From positions 1 to 29,824 of IMG/VR virus record IMGVR_UViG_3300030060_000731: 29,824 nt of DNA; one strand, 5' to 3'. Shown here piece by piece: positions 1 to 6,048 of this stretch; position 1 is the first letter of the stretch, and each line of letters opens with the position of its first letter. This DNA comes from a virus. The translations under genes and the position numbers were made by a program. The notes beneath the pieces were generated by a model that was given only the letters and a program-made list of their open reading frames with translations, did no database searches and was not told the DNA's origin.

Positions 1-204
1 GAAGAGCTGGCCCAAGAGAAAGAATGGGCTGAGCAGAAGATGTATCACGCTGCGCGGTGGTGTTGGAAGCGTCGGCACCACGCCACCCCAAACAACCCGC
101 CGCATCGACGGGTCACTTGGGAGCAATGGTTTGAGAAGAAGTTTGGTGAGCCGCTTGTAGATTACGCTGAGCGGATGGCGCGACAGAAAAATCAAAAGGG
201 TTGA
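1..204 (+). CDS. Partial phage protein, C-terminal 67 residues
   Basis: An open frame runs from the first base to a TGA at 202-204, so the start lies outside the window. The fragment is charged and rich in Trp, Arg and Lys. It carries the stretch WEQWFEKKFGE followed by a basic tail ending in KNQKG. Short phage proteins with a W-x-x-WF-x-KKFG segment are common among unassigned early-region genes, but I cannot give it a function. It is on the plus strand, opposite the virion genes, and is followed about 25 bases later by an intrinsic terminator, which fits the last gene of a plus-strand early operon that begins to the left. No upstream signals are visible. Confidence 0.7.
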   Translation, partial: EELAQEKEWAEQKMYHAARWCWKRRHHATPNNPPHRRVTWEQWFEKKFGEPLVDYAERMARQKNQKG

Positions 205-227
205 CTCTTGGCTTCCTGTCCATTCGG

Positions 228-256
228 TGAGGGCCGCTTACGCGGCCTCCCTTTTG
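228..256 (+). terminator. Intrinsic terminator for the plus-strand gene
   Basis: GGCCGC (232-237) pairs perfectly with GCGGCC (242-247) around the loop TTAC, and a T tract at 252-255 follows shortly after. It lies 24 bases past the stop of the plus gene ending at 204. The same DNA encodes the last codons and stop of the opposing minus-strand gene. In the plus sense it looks like a rho-independent terminator; in the minus sense it lacks an immediate U run. The T tract is short and separated from the stem by a few C residues, so efficiency is uncertain. Confidence 0.6.
232..247 (-). other. GUAA-tetraloop hairpin containing the stop codon
   Basis: Read on the minus strand this is GGCCGC-GTAA-GCGGCC, a six-pair perfect stem closed by C-G over a GTAA loop, which fits the stable GNRA tetraloop class. 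The TAA stop of the gene ending at 238 lies wholly inside the loop. An 18-nt element here (230-247) is identical to 20484-20501 at the end of an unrelated gene. A role in mRNA stability, termination or recoding is possible but inferred. Confidence 0.6.
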
Positions 257-714
257 TTGACCTTGCAGGTAACTCGGCAGTGCAAGCATTGGATGTTGTA
301 TCCGCCAGCCCATACAACACTCAGCTTGACGTAGTGACCATCGATCAACCAAACACCAGAAAAGTTTTCGCCGTAGATAATTTCGAGTTGGGTAGAATCA
401 ATGTCATCGATGCCGTGCTTTTGAAACTTCTTGGCAATCCGCAAATTTCGTTCAGCGTGGTCGCGCACGGTTCGTTTGGTTTCGCGCTCAATATGCTGCG
501 CGATGGTGTGCTGGTTATCCACTTGGGTTTGCTGAGAGGCGATTCTGTTCAACTCCTCATAGTAATCTTGGGTATGACCGGGAAGCTCTTCTCGAAGCTC
601 AGCAGCCATTTTTCGATACCACTCTCGATTTGCTTTTACGTCTTCAGGAATCGCTTCGATGCTTTTGGCGTCTGCCTCAGCAAAAGCTGCGGTAAGTTTT
701 TCTAGTAAGGTCAT
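238..714 (-). CDS. Unrecognised accessory protein, 158 aa
   Basis: I do not recognise this protein. The first two thirds (about residues 1-105) are highly charged and predicted helical, with Glu/Lys/Arg-rich heptad-like stretches that suggest a coiled coil. The last third is beta-like and hydrophobic and includes a cysteine-rich stretch, CLHCRVTCK, near residues 143-151. There is no signal peptide or membrane segment. The ATG at 714 is preceded by GGAG seven bases upstream, which supports this start. A sigma70-like promoter with a short leader lies immediately upstream, so the gene is its own transcription unit. Its promoter, leader and 3' hairpin match those of the gene at 19645-20493, although the proteins are unrelated. 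A plus-strand reading of the same DNA lacks a convincing ribosome site. An early or accessory role is inferred from the dedicated promoter. Confidence 0.75.
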   Translation of the reverse strand: MTLLEKLTAAFAEADAKSIEAIPEDVKANREWYRKMAAELREELPGHTQDYYEELNRIASQQTQVDNQHTIAQHIERETKRTVRDHAERNLRIAKKFQKHGIDDIDSTQLEIIYGENFSGVWLIDGHYVKLSVVWAGGYNIQCLHCRVTCKVNKREAA

Positions 715-720
715 GGGCCA

Positions 721-778
721 TCTCCGTTGTTGATGGCACCTATTATACTGATTACCGTGTCGTTGTACACATTTATTT
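721..778 (-). promoter_or_regulatory. Promoter and leader P1 for the 238-714 gene
   Basis: On the minus strand there is a consensus -10 TATAAT (742-747). A -35-like TGTACA (764-769) sits 16 bases upstream. The leader carries GCCATCA (731-737) and CAACGGAGA (721-729), which holds the ribosome site. Upstream is AAATAAATG (770-778) and inside the spacer is CGACACGG (755-762). All these blocks recur in the same order at 19561-19638. Confidence 0.75.
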
Positions 779-794
779 GCACAAAAGTGTAAAT
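775..794. promoter_or_regulatory. Operator-like inverted repeat upstream of P1
   Basis: ATTTGCAC (775-782) and GTGTAAAT (787-794) form an inverted repeat with one mismatch and a four-base AAAA spacer, just upstream of the P1 -35 region. A TTTACAC half-site also occurs in the divergent region at 1519-1525. It could be a binding site for the nearby ribbon-helix-helix protein or a host regulator. This is inferred from symmetry and position only. Confidence 0.35.
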
Positions 795-796
795 AA

Positions 797-1510
797 TTAT
801 GTGATATTTGCAGCGTTTTCCAGAAGGCGTTTCTTGTTGTAGAGCCAGAAGACCAGCAAGTACCTGTCGCCGCCCTCGACGGCCAGCCCTCGGTGCATGT
901 TGGTGAAGCTTGGGAAGATCAGCGCGTGACCGCTGGGCAGTGGGCTAAGCGTGCCGTGTTGATGAAACTCGGTGCCACCGCCCTTGTAGTCGCCCGTATT
1001 CAAGGGAACCACCACGCTAATATCAGCGCTATCGTCATGGTGCCAAGCGCCCTGCTGCTTCTCTTTGAGGTTGTAGTTGGCTATCTGGATGCTCGATACG
1101 TCTGCACAGTCGCGCTGGTAGAGCGCCAAGAAGATCGGGTTGAGCACGTTCTGCACCACAAACCACATGGTTCGATAAAGCTCTGGCACATGCTCTCGAA
1201 GAACGATCTCAGGGATCTGCCTCAGCTCGTCCTCGTCATCATTGGTTTCAAACGGTATCTCTTTGACCATACTGTCGATCTCTTCGACCAGCATCTTGCA
1301 GAACTGCCGCCTGAACAGTGGCACCTTGTACACGTCTGGAAACACCTTCTTGCAGAGCTGAGAGACAGGTGTGGGGCGCATCTTCTCAACCCCCATCCTA
1401 GCCCGAAACTCGGCAATAACAGGCACAGTCTTCTGCACAGCTTCATATAGAGGCTGGTTCACCATCCAATGCGACTGCATCGACAGCATGTAGTTTTTGA
1501 TCTCATACAT
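797..1510 (-). CDS. 2OG-Fe(II) dioxygenase (hydroxylase-like)
   Basis: This 237-residue protein has the signature of the Fe(II)/2-oxoglutarate dioxygenase superfamily of the prolyl/lysyl hydroxylase type. The metal-binding H-x-D is His157-His158-Asp159, in the context WHHDDSADISVVVPLN. The distal ligand is His206, followed ten residues later by Arg216, expected to bind the 2-oxoglutarate carboxylate. A GGGTEF loop (177-182) lies between them, as in prolyl hydroxylase-like folds. The N-terminal 100 residues are helical and unassigned. Enzymes of this type are frequent in aquatic phages, but the substrate (protein side chain, nucleobase or other) cannot be read from sequence. The ATG at 1510 abuts the divergent regulatory region; its ribosome site is weak, and Met8 or Met11 are alternative starts. 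The gene is a monocistronic-looking neighbour of a ribbon-helix-helix gene transcribed the other way. Confidence 0.88.
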   Translation of the reverse strand: MYEIKNYMLSMQSHWMVNQPLYEAVQKTVPVIAEFRARMGVEKMRPTPVSQLCKKVFPDVYKVPLFRRQFCKMLVEEIDSMVKEIPFETNDDEDELRQIPEIVLREHVPELYRTMWFVVQNVLNPIFLALYQRDCADVSSIQIANYNLKEKQQGAWHHDDSADISVVVPLNTGDYKGGGTEFHQHGTLSPLPSGHALIFPSFTNMHRGLAVEGGDRYLLVFWLYNKKRLLENAANIT

Positions 1511-1538
1511 TGTACAACTTTACACAATCTTGTAGAAT
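1510..1538 (+). promoter_or_regulatory. Promoter for the ribbon-helix-helix operon
   Basis: TTGTAC (1510-1515) and TAGAAT (1533-1538) are separated by 17 bases and lie 27 bases before the ATG at 1565. The -35 overlaps the palindrome TTGTACAA and the first base of the divergent oxygenase start codon, so a protein bound here could affect both directions. No equally clear minus-strand promoter is seen for the oxygenase; a poor TTGATG/TAAAGT pair would give an almost leaderless message. Confidence 0.6.
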
Positions 1539-1564
1539 CCATCAATATTTGACAGAGAATCGCT

Positions 1565-1741
1565 ATGGAAATCGAAGACGAGCCAGTCGAGCAGCGCAAG
1601 CGCAAGTCGCTGGCTATCGACAAAGAGACATACGACTTATTGCGCGACATCTGCGCCAAAGAACGGCGCTCTTTGATCCACCAGTTGCAGCACCTAATCG
1701 AAGCCAAACACCAAGAGTTGTTTTACAAGGACTACCTTTGA
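1565..1741 (+). CDS. Ribbon-helix-helix (Arc/CopG-like) DNA-binding protein, 58 aa
   Basis: The frame encodes 58 residues with the layout of a ribbon-helix-helix repressor. An acidic and basic N-terminal arm is followed by a short beta strand (KSLAID, about residues 14-19), then helix A (ETYDLLRDICAKE) and, after a turn at RRS, helix B (LIHQLQHLIEAKH). Members of this family dimerise through the strand, which inserts into the DNA major groove, and commonly repress their own promoter. The gene starts 27 bases after a good promoter that overlaps a TGTACA palindrome and the start of the divergent oxygenase, a typical autoregulatory arrangement. The ribosome site (AGAGA) is modest. The stop overlaps the TTG start of the next gene. 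The fold assignment is from pattern only; which operator it binds is inferred. Confidence 0.75.
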   Translation: MEIEDEPVEQRKRKSLAIDKETYDLLRDICAKERRSLIHQLQHLIEAKHQELFYKDYL

Positions 1742-1983
1742 GAAACCCCTTTAAGACCAAAGCTGTGCCTCAGTCTTACCGCCCAGTGCTTGAGGCTAGA
1801 GAGGTTATCGAGTTGTTTGGCCGACTAACCATGCACCAACAGGCCGCTCTTATGCGCCTGATGAGCCGTAACCTGATGATCGAGGTCGATGGTGGCGCAC
1901 TCATGGGCTATGACCTTGGTTATGAGGTCGAAGGCGCTATGATCGTTGCGCGTGAGGTAGAGCCTGAACCGCTAGGCGAGTGA
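1738..1983 (+). CDS. Unrecognised 81-aa protein, coupled to the RHH gene
   Basis: The likely start is TTG at 1738. It overlaps the TGA of the ribbon-helix-helix gene and is preceded by AAGGA six bases upstream, which is better support than the much longer frame that opens at 1510 and runs through the RHH gene in another phase. The product begins RNPFKTKAVP. It has a helical middle rich in Met and Leu (about residues 28-47) and an acidic C-terminus. I do not recognise a domain. Tight coupling to a regulator gene suggests a joint role or a partner or antagonist, but that is inference. Its last 12 bases overlap the end of the convergent virion gene. Confidence 0.6.
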   Translation: MRNPFKTKAVPQSYRPVLEAREVIELFGRLTMHQQAALMRLMSRNLMIEVDGGALMGYDLGYEVEGAMIVAREVEPEPLGE

Positions 1984-4449
1984 AGCAATACCGCCCAAGT
2001 TACCCCTAGTCCGCATAGCAAGCTCTCTGTCCTTGTCGAGCGGCACTATCGTGGGTGATAGCGCAGGGTCGAACTGGCCCAATGCAGGCGCTGGCTGGGT
2101 GTCTGGGAGTGGCTCAAATATAGACCCCTCTTCAGTTGGCTCAGGCATCGCTTGGCTTACTGGAGGAGGCGCTGCTTGCGGGGTTGGATCTTGAGCCGCT
2201 CTTCGGCTTTCCAAAGAATTAATTGCTTCCAGCAGCCTATCTCTTTCTTGCCCTGAAGAAGCTTCTTCTTCTGCTTCAATTTCTGGAGACAATGCAGTCC
2301 TGATAGCGCCTTGTGCCGTTGCAGAAAGCATTGGCGTCTGCATACGTTGTATTGTCTGGCTAACCGCGTTTAGCGCGTCTTCACGACGCTGCACACCCTC
2401 TGCAATGTCTAGCCCTTTAGCAAACGTCGCCCTTCCAACTACGCTTGGCGACATCAACATGCCTGTACGCATTGCTGCGCTCATCAAGGTGTAGCCGCTG
2501 GCTGATGGGTTCATTTTTATTTCTGCCCACACAGTAGGCAGCACGTTGGCCCTAAACTCTTTGATTCGAGCAATTTCTTCTGGGCTAAACACCCTGTTTA
2601 TGATGTCTCTATTCTTAAAAAACACATCATTGTAATTATCTACAATGGACTTTCTTGTTATCTCTCCACCCTTACCAGCAAACGCCTTGGTCATGATGCC
2701 GTCTTTAAGCAGTAGGATAAATTGTTGGTATTCGCTGGGGTCTAAAGCTTTTTCTAGCTTGTCTAAAACCAACCCCATAGATTGATTTGGGGCAAACCCA
2801 TTATGCCCAAATAAAAGGCGCGTCACTTGAACTGGGGTGTATTGATTGTTTGCTAGTTGCTCTAATACAGTATTGGCTGCGCGTTCTTGGCTGTTTCTTC
2901 CAACACCTCGACCAATCGTAGCCATGTAGTCTGCGTATAGGCCAGTGGCTGTTTTGAGCTGGTCGAGAACCTCTTGGTCGCCGTCTATAAATCCTTTTTC
3001 AATTCCTTCATAAATAGATTCATCAAGCTTAGCCTTCATTTGAATCAAGGCGTTCCTGTCAGTTTGAGTCTTAGCCTGACCTATTGCTGCGTTTAACTGT
3101 TTTTGATATCCATGTATTTCCTTTAATTCTTGGCCGCGAAACTTTGGATCAAGCGTTTTCTTTCTTAACCTGCGAAGCGCAACAATTTCTCTTCTTAACG
3201 GCCCTTCTTCAGCAACCTGTCTTGGTGTCATGCCAAGTTTGGAAGGTGAAAACACTACGTCAAGCATCTCTTGAACCACTTGGCGCACACCGTCTGGGTT
3301 CATAACAGGCTGTTGCTCAACGCTCTTAACCGCATCATACAAATTGCCAGACTCTTGCTTAAGCCTTTGAGCCGCGCCCGAAACTGTTTCTTGCGCCGCC
3401 TCTGCTGCAACGCTTGGTATGTTTCCGTAAATGCCGGAAGGGTCTACGGTGCCTGCGCCAAATTCTGCTTGCAGCTCCATTGCATCATTACGAATAGCGC
3501 CAAGCTGAGCGTCATCAAAACCACGAATCAACAAGGTTGCAGGGTCAGACGAGGGCAGGTTGCGTAGCTGATCCTCTACGCCAATCTGCTCGGTCTGTCT
3601 GGGCGTTACGCCCTGCGGCAGCTCTGCGGTTCTTTGCCCCTGAGTAAGTGGGTATTTCGATTCTTGCAACACGTCAAAAGAAAAGCGCGGGAACATTTCA
3701 TCAAATGCCGCACCCAAGTTTCTACCAGTCTTTGACGCGCCTTGTGCAACCGCTCTAACGCCGATACCGATACCTCTTGCGATGGGCGGGAGAAGCGTGT
3801 CAGCGGCCACACCAATCGCTGTAGAAGTTCCGATTTGCTCTCCGATGTCGCCAATATCGCGTTCTTTAGCGGCCACGGTTTCTGGAGTTATGTACGCCTC
3901 ACCAGCTATGGTAGCCGCTTCTGTTGCGCTGTAAGCACCAGCGCCTCTAGCGCCAGTCTCAAGCGCCGTCTTGCCCTTTCCTGCAATCCTTGTCGCTGGC
4001 AAATATCTAATTATTTCGCCCAACATCGTACTGAAGTCTTGACCAGTAAGGCCCGGCTTGTTGATGTAATAGGGGATATTGTTCCAAACAATTATTGGCA
4101 AACCGTACTTATCGACATACTTGCCGCCGTATCTAGGGTCACCGTCAAAAGCATCGTGAATGATCTCGGCTTTACCGAGGTCATCACGCGCCATCATGCC
4201 TTTTATTCTAGGCATAAACCCTTCAAGAAAGCCCGGCGCATCGTCCCCCATGTCTGTTAGCTCTGGAATTTGAGGAAACTCAATGGGTACGTCTTCACCG
4301 CTAATGGCTTTGCCAATAGCTGATGGTGCGCTCAATATCATATCTACGACACTGGAGTCTGGCTCAGACTGCATGGCGACAAGCTCATCGTCTCGTTTAG
4401 ACGCTGGCTCAGTTCCGCTATATCCAGATGGTAGTTTTTCTAATGGCAC
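1972..4449 (-). CDS. Large virion / DNA-ejection-type protein, 825 aa
   Basis: This is the last gene of the virion operon. The GTG at 4449 is supported by GGAG eight bases upstream; the codon is GTG, not ATG. The N-terminal 110 residues are acidic and Pro-rich. Residues about 118-240 alternate hydrophobic and Gly/Ala-rich segments (for example LPPIARGIGIGVRAVAQGA), as seen in proteins that insert into or cross membranes. Residues 290-620 are long charged helices. The C-terminus is Pro/Gln-rich. No transglycosylase or peptidase motif is visible. Its size, position after the nozzle gene and lack of enzymatic motifs fit an internal virion or ejection protein, comparable in role to T7 gp15/gp16 or P22 gp16/gp20. 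This is inferred from context. The gene end overlaps the convergent plus-strand gene by 12 bases. Confidence 0.65.
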   Translation of the reverse strand: MPLEKLPSGYSGTEPASKRDDELVAMQSEPDSSVVDMILSAPSAIGKAISGEDVPIEFPQIPELTDMGDDAPGFLEGFMPRIKGMMARDDLGKAEIIHDAFDGDPRYGGKYVDKYGLPIIVWNNIPYYINKPGLTGQDFSTMLGEIIRYLPATRIAGKGKTALETGARGAGAYSATEAATIAGEAYITPETVAAKERDIGDIGEQIGTSTAIGVAADTLLPPIARGIGIGVRAVAQGASKTGRNLGAAFDEMFPRFSFDVLQESKYPLTQGQRTAELPQGVTPRQTEQIGVEDQLRNLPSSDPATLLIRGFDDAQLGAIRNDAMELQAEFGAGTVDPSGIYGNIPSVAAEAAQETVSGAAQRLKQESGNLYDAVKSVEQQPVMNPDGVRQVVQEMLDVVFSPSKLGMTPRQVAEEGPLRREIVALRRLRKKTLDPKFRGQELKEIHGYQKQLNAAIGQAKTQTDRNALIQMKAKLDESIYEGIEKGFIDGDQEVLDQLKTATGLYADYMATIGRGVGRNSQERAANTVLEQLANNQYTPVQVTRLLFGHNGFAPNQSMGLVLDKLEKALDPSEYQQFILLLKDGIMTKAFAGKGGEITRKSIVDNYNDVFFKNRDIINRVFSPEEIARIKEFRANVLPTVWAEIKMNPSASGYTLMSAAMRTGMLMSPSVVGRATFAKGLDIAEGVQRREDALNAVSQTIQRMQTPMLSATAQGAIRTALSPEIEAEEEASSGQERDRLLEAINSLESRRAAQDPTPQAAPPPVSQAMPEPTEEGSIFEPLPDTQPAPALGQFDPALSPTIVPLDKDRELAMRTRGNLGGIASLA

Positions 4450-4452
4450 GAG

Positions 4453-6045
4453 CTATTCTCCAAAGCCTTGAATTAAATACGGGCCTTTGTTTCTGACAAG
4501 CTCAACTCCGCGAGGATCTCTATTTAAAACAACCTCTCCGTCTGGAACAGAAGCCAAATACGCTTCAACTGCATCATTATCGTTTGCGTCGCCTTCAAAC
4601 TTGTAAAATATACCCGTGTCAAGAGTGTCTAGGTAATCGTTGACTTGCTTCGCTGAAGTATAATCCCCAGAGGTAAGCGCCTCTTGTTCCGCCCTATTTC
4701 TTGCAATGCCGTTTTCGGTCATCTTTTTGTAAACGTATAGCGAAATATAGTTTGCTTCAGTTGTATTCTCTATATCCAATATAGCCATTCTGTAAGCTTT
4801 GAATTCCATGTCTGAGGTAGAGCCAGATCCAACTGGGCGCATCTTTGGTGCAAGCATATTAGATATGGAAACTAAATTTTCTAAACCAGCAATTGTTGGG
4901 TCATCTGTTCCGAAAATTTGTTTAAATACCCTTTTTATCGGAAACAATTTGGACGTTACAAGGCCAGTGTCTGCCCCCTCTTTTTTTAAATCTTGCAAAA
5001 GTCTCAAAGCGTTATCTACCTGCGGCAGAACCATGACCGATTTATCAATATAACTATCTTGGCTTTTGGCAATAAGAGCCGTTCTGTCTGATACATAATC
5101 TTTGAACGGAGTGATGTCCTTCGGGTCAGAGGTGAACATTATTGACCTGACCTCGCCGTCAACCACAAAAGGTCTAAGCTCAACGTATTTGCCATCAACA
5201 ATAACGGTTTTTCCAATTTTGGCTGGGTTGTCTGGAACCAACTTATCAACAGCATCTTTAAAAAATGGGCTATCTTCAGACAAACCAAGGCTTTTTATAG
5301 TTTGCCTTGCGTTCGCCCTGTTTTGATAAACAGCAAAAGCTCCAGCGTCTGGAACCTTTACCCCAGTGGTGGGGCTGGCAACATTAGCAACTCTGTTCCT
5401 GTTCCGAAAAATCTCCGCATCAGTAAGCATCGCTCTAGCGCCTTCTGGATAAACCTGACCGCCAACGACCAATCCGTTAGGGTCTGTGACCAAAACCTCG
5501 GTCACTTTGTTATCTGAATTTTCTTTAGCCCTTAAAATGTTGTACTCGTTAATTAGCTTTGTCGCAGAATCAACATCCGTCTTAGCCATCTCAAAGGCTT
5601 TCAAACCGATGGCTCGATCTTCTTGAAGACGCTTCTCTTTAAGCGCCGACTGCTCTTTGCCAAACTGAGCCAGTCCCATGCCAGCAGAGCGAAATGCGCC
5701 AGTAGTTGGGTCAGCAGCAAGCATTGCACCACCAACAGTAGAGGCTAAGTCATAAAAGTTTGGACGCGATCTCTGCCCGTAAACCTGACGCAGTTGGTCT
5801 TGGTACTTGCTGAAGCTTTCATCAAAGTCTGGAACCGTGATGCCAAGGTCGTTTTGTTTGGCGGAAGACTTAGGCTGCAAGGCCGCTAGTTTAGCTCTCA
5901 GCTCAGCCAGTGCGTCTTCTTCTTTTGTGGGTAGGCCAACCTCTCCGCGCAACAAGTTAGTGTCCATTCCTGCGGCAGCGCTAATCGCGGGGTCTTGAGA
6001 AGGATCAAATACATTTATCCCTTGAATTGGCTCTAATCTTTCCAT
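4453..6045 (-). CDS. Virion / ejection-type protein, 530 aa
   Basis: This hydrophilic, mostly helical protein has an Ala-rich stretch around residues 100-130 (GGAMLAADPTTGAFRSAGMG), a mixed beta region in the middle (about residues 180-320) and a helical C-terminal third. The motif LAPKMRPVGSGSTSDMEF near residue 405, followed by a helix ending in ENTTEAN, resembles a segment I associate with phage internal or DNA-transfer proteins. I cannot name a formal family. It lies four bases upstream of the next ejection-type gene and three bases after the previous one, so the three are co-translated. The ribosome site before the ATG at 6045 is weak, consistent with reliance on coupling. No signal peptide or catalytic motif is seen. 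Confidence 0.6.
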   Translation of the reverse strand: MERLEPIQGINVFDPSQDPAISAAAGMDTNLLRGEVGLPTKEEDALAELRAKLAALQPKSSAKQNDLGITVPDFDESFSKYQDQLRQVYGQRSRPNFYDLASTVGGAMLAADPTTGAFRSAGMGLAQFGKEQSALKEKRLQEDRAIGLKAFEMAKTDVDSATKLINEYNILRAKENSDNKVTEVLVTDPNGLVVGGQVYPEGARAMLTDAEIFRNRNRVANVASPTTGVKVPDAGAFAVYQNRANARQTIKSLGLSEDSPFFKDAVDKLVPDNPAKIGKTVIVDGKYVELRPFVVDGEVRSIMFTSDPKDITPFKDYVSDRTALIAKSQDSYIDKSVMVLPQVDNALRLLQDLKKEGADTGLVTSKLFPIKRVFKQIFGTDDPTIAGLENLVSISNMLAPKMRPVGSGSTSDMEFKAYRMAILDIENTTEANYISLYVYKKMTENGIARNRAEQEALTSGDYTSAKQVNDYLDTLDTGIFYKFEGDANDNDAVEAYLASVPDGEVVLNRDPRGVELVRNKGPYLIQGFGE

Positions 6046-6048
6046 TCT

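Noticed and set aside
208-705. Plus-strand frame of 165 residues opposite the 238-714 gene
   Set aside because: It has no ribosome site and an atypical hydrophobic composition. The minus-strand gene has a consensus promoter, a good ribosome site and a charged helical product.
1549-1554. Consensus -35 hexamer TTGACA on the plus strand
   Set aside because: No -10-like hexamer lies at a suitable distance, and the ATG follows after only ten bases.
1510-1737. Upstream part of a 157-residue plus-strand frame opening at 1510
   Set aside because: It runs out of phase through the ribbon-helix-helix gene with an Arg/Gln-rich shadow sequence. The genuine gene probably starts at the TTG at 1738, with AAGGA ahead.
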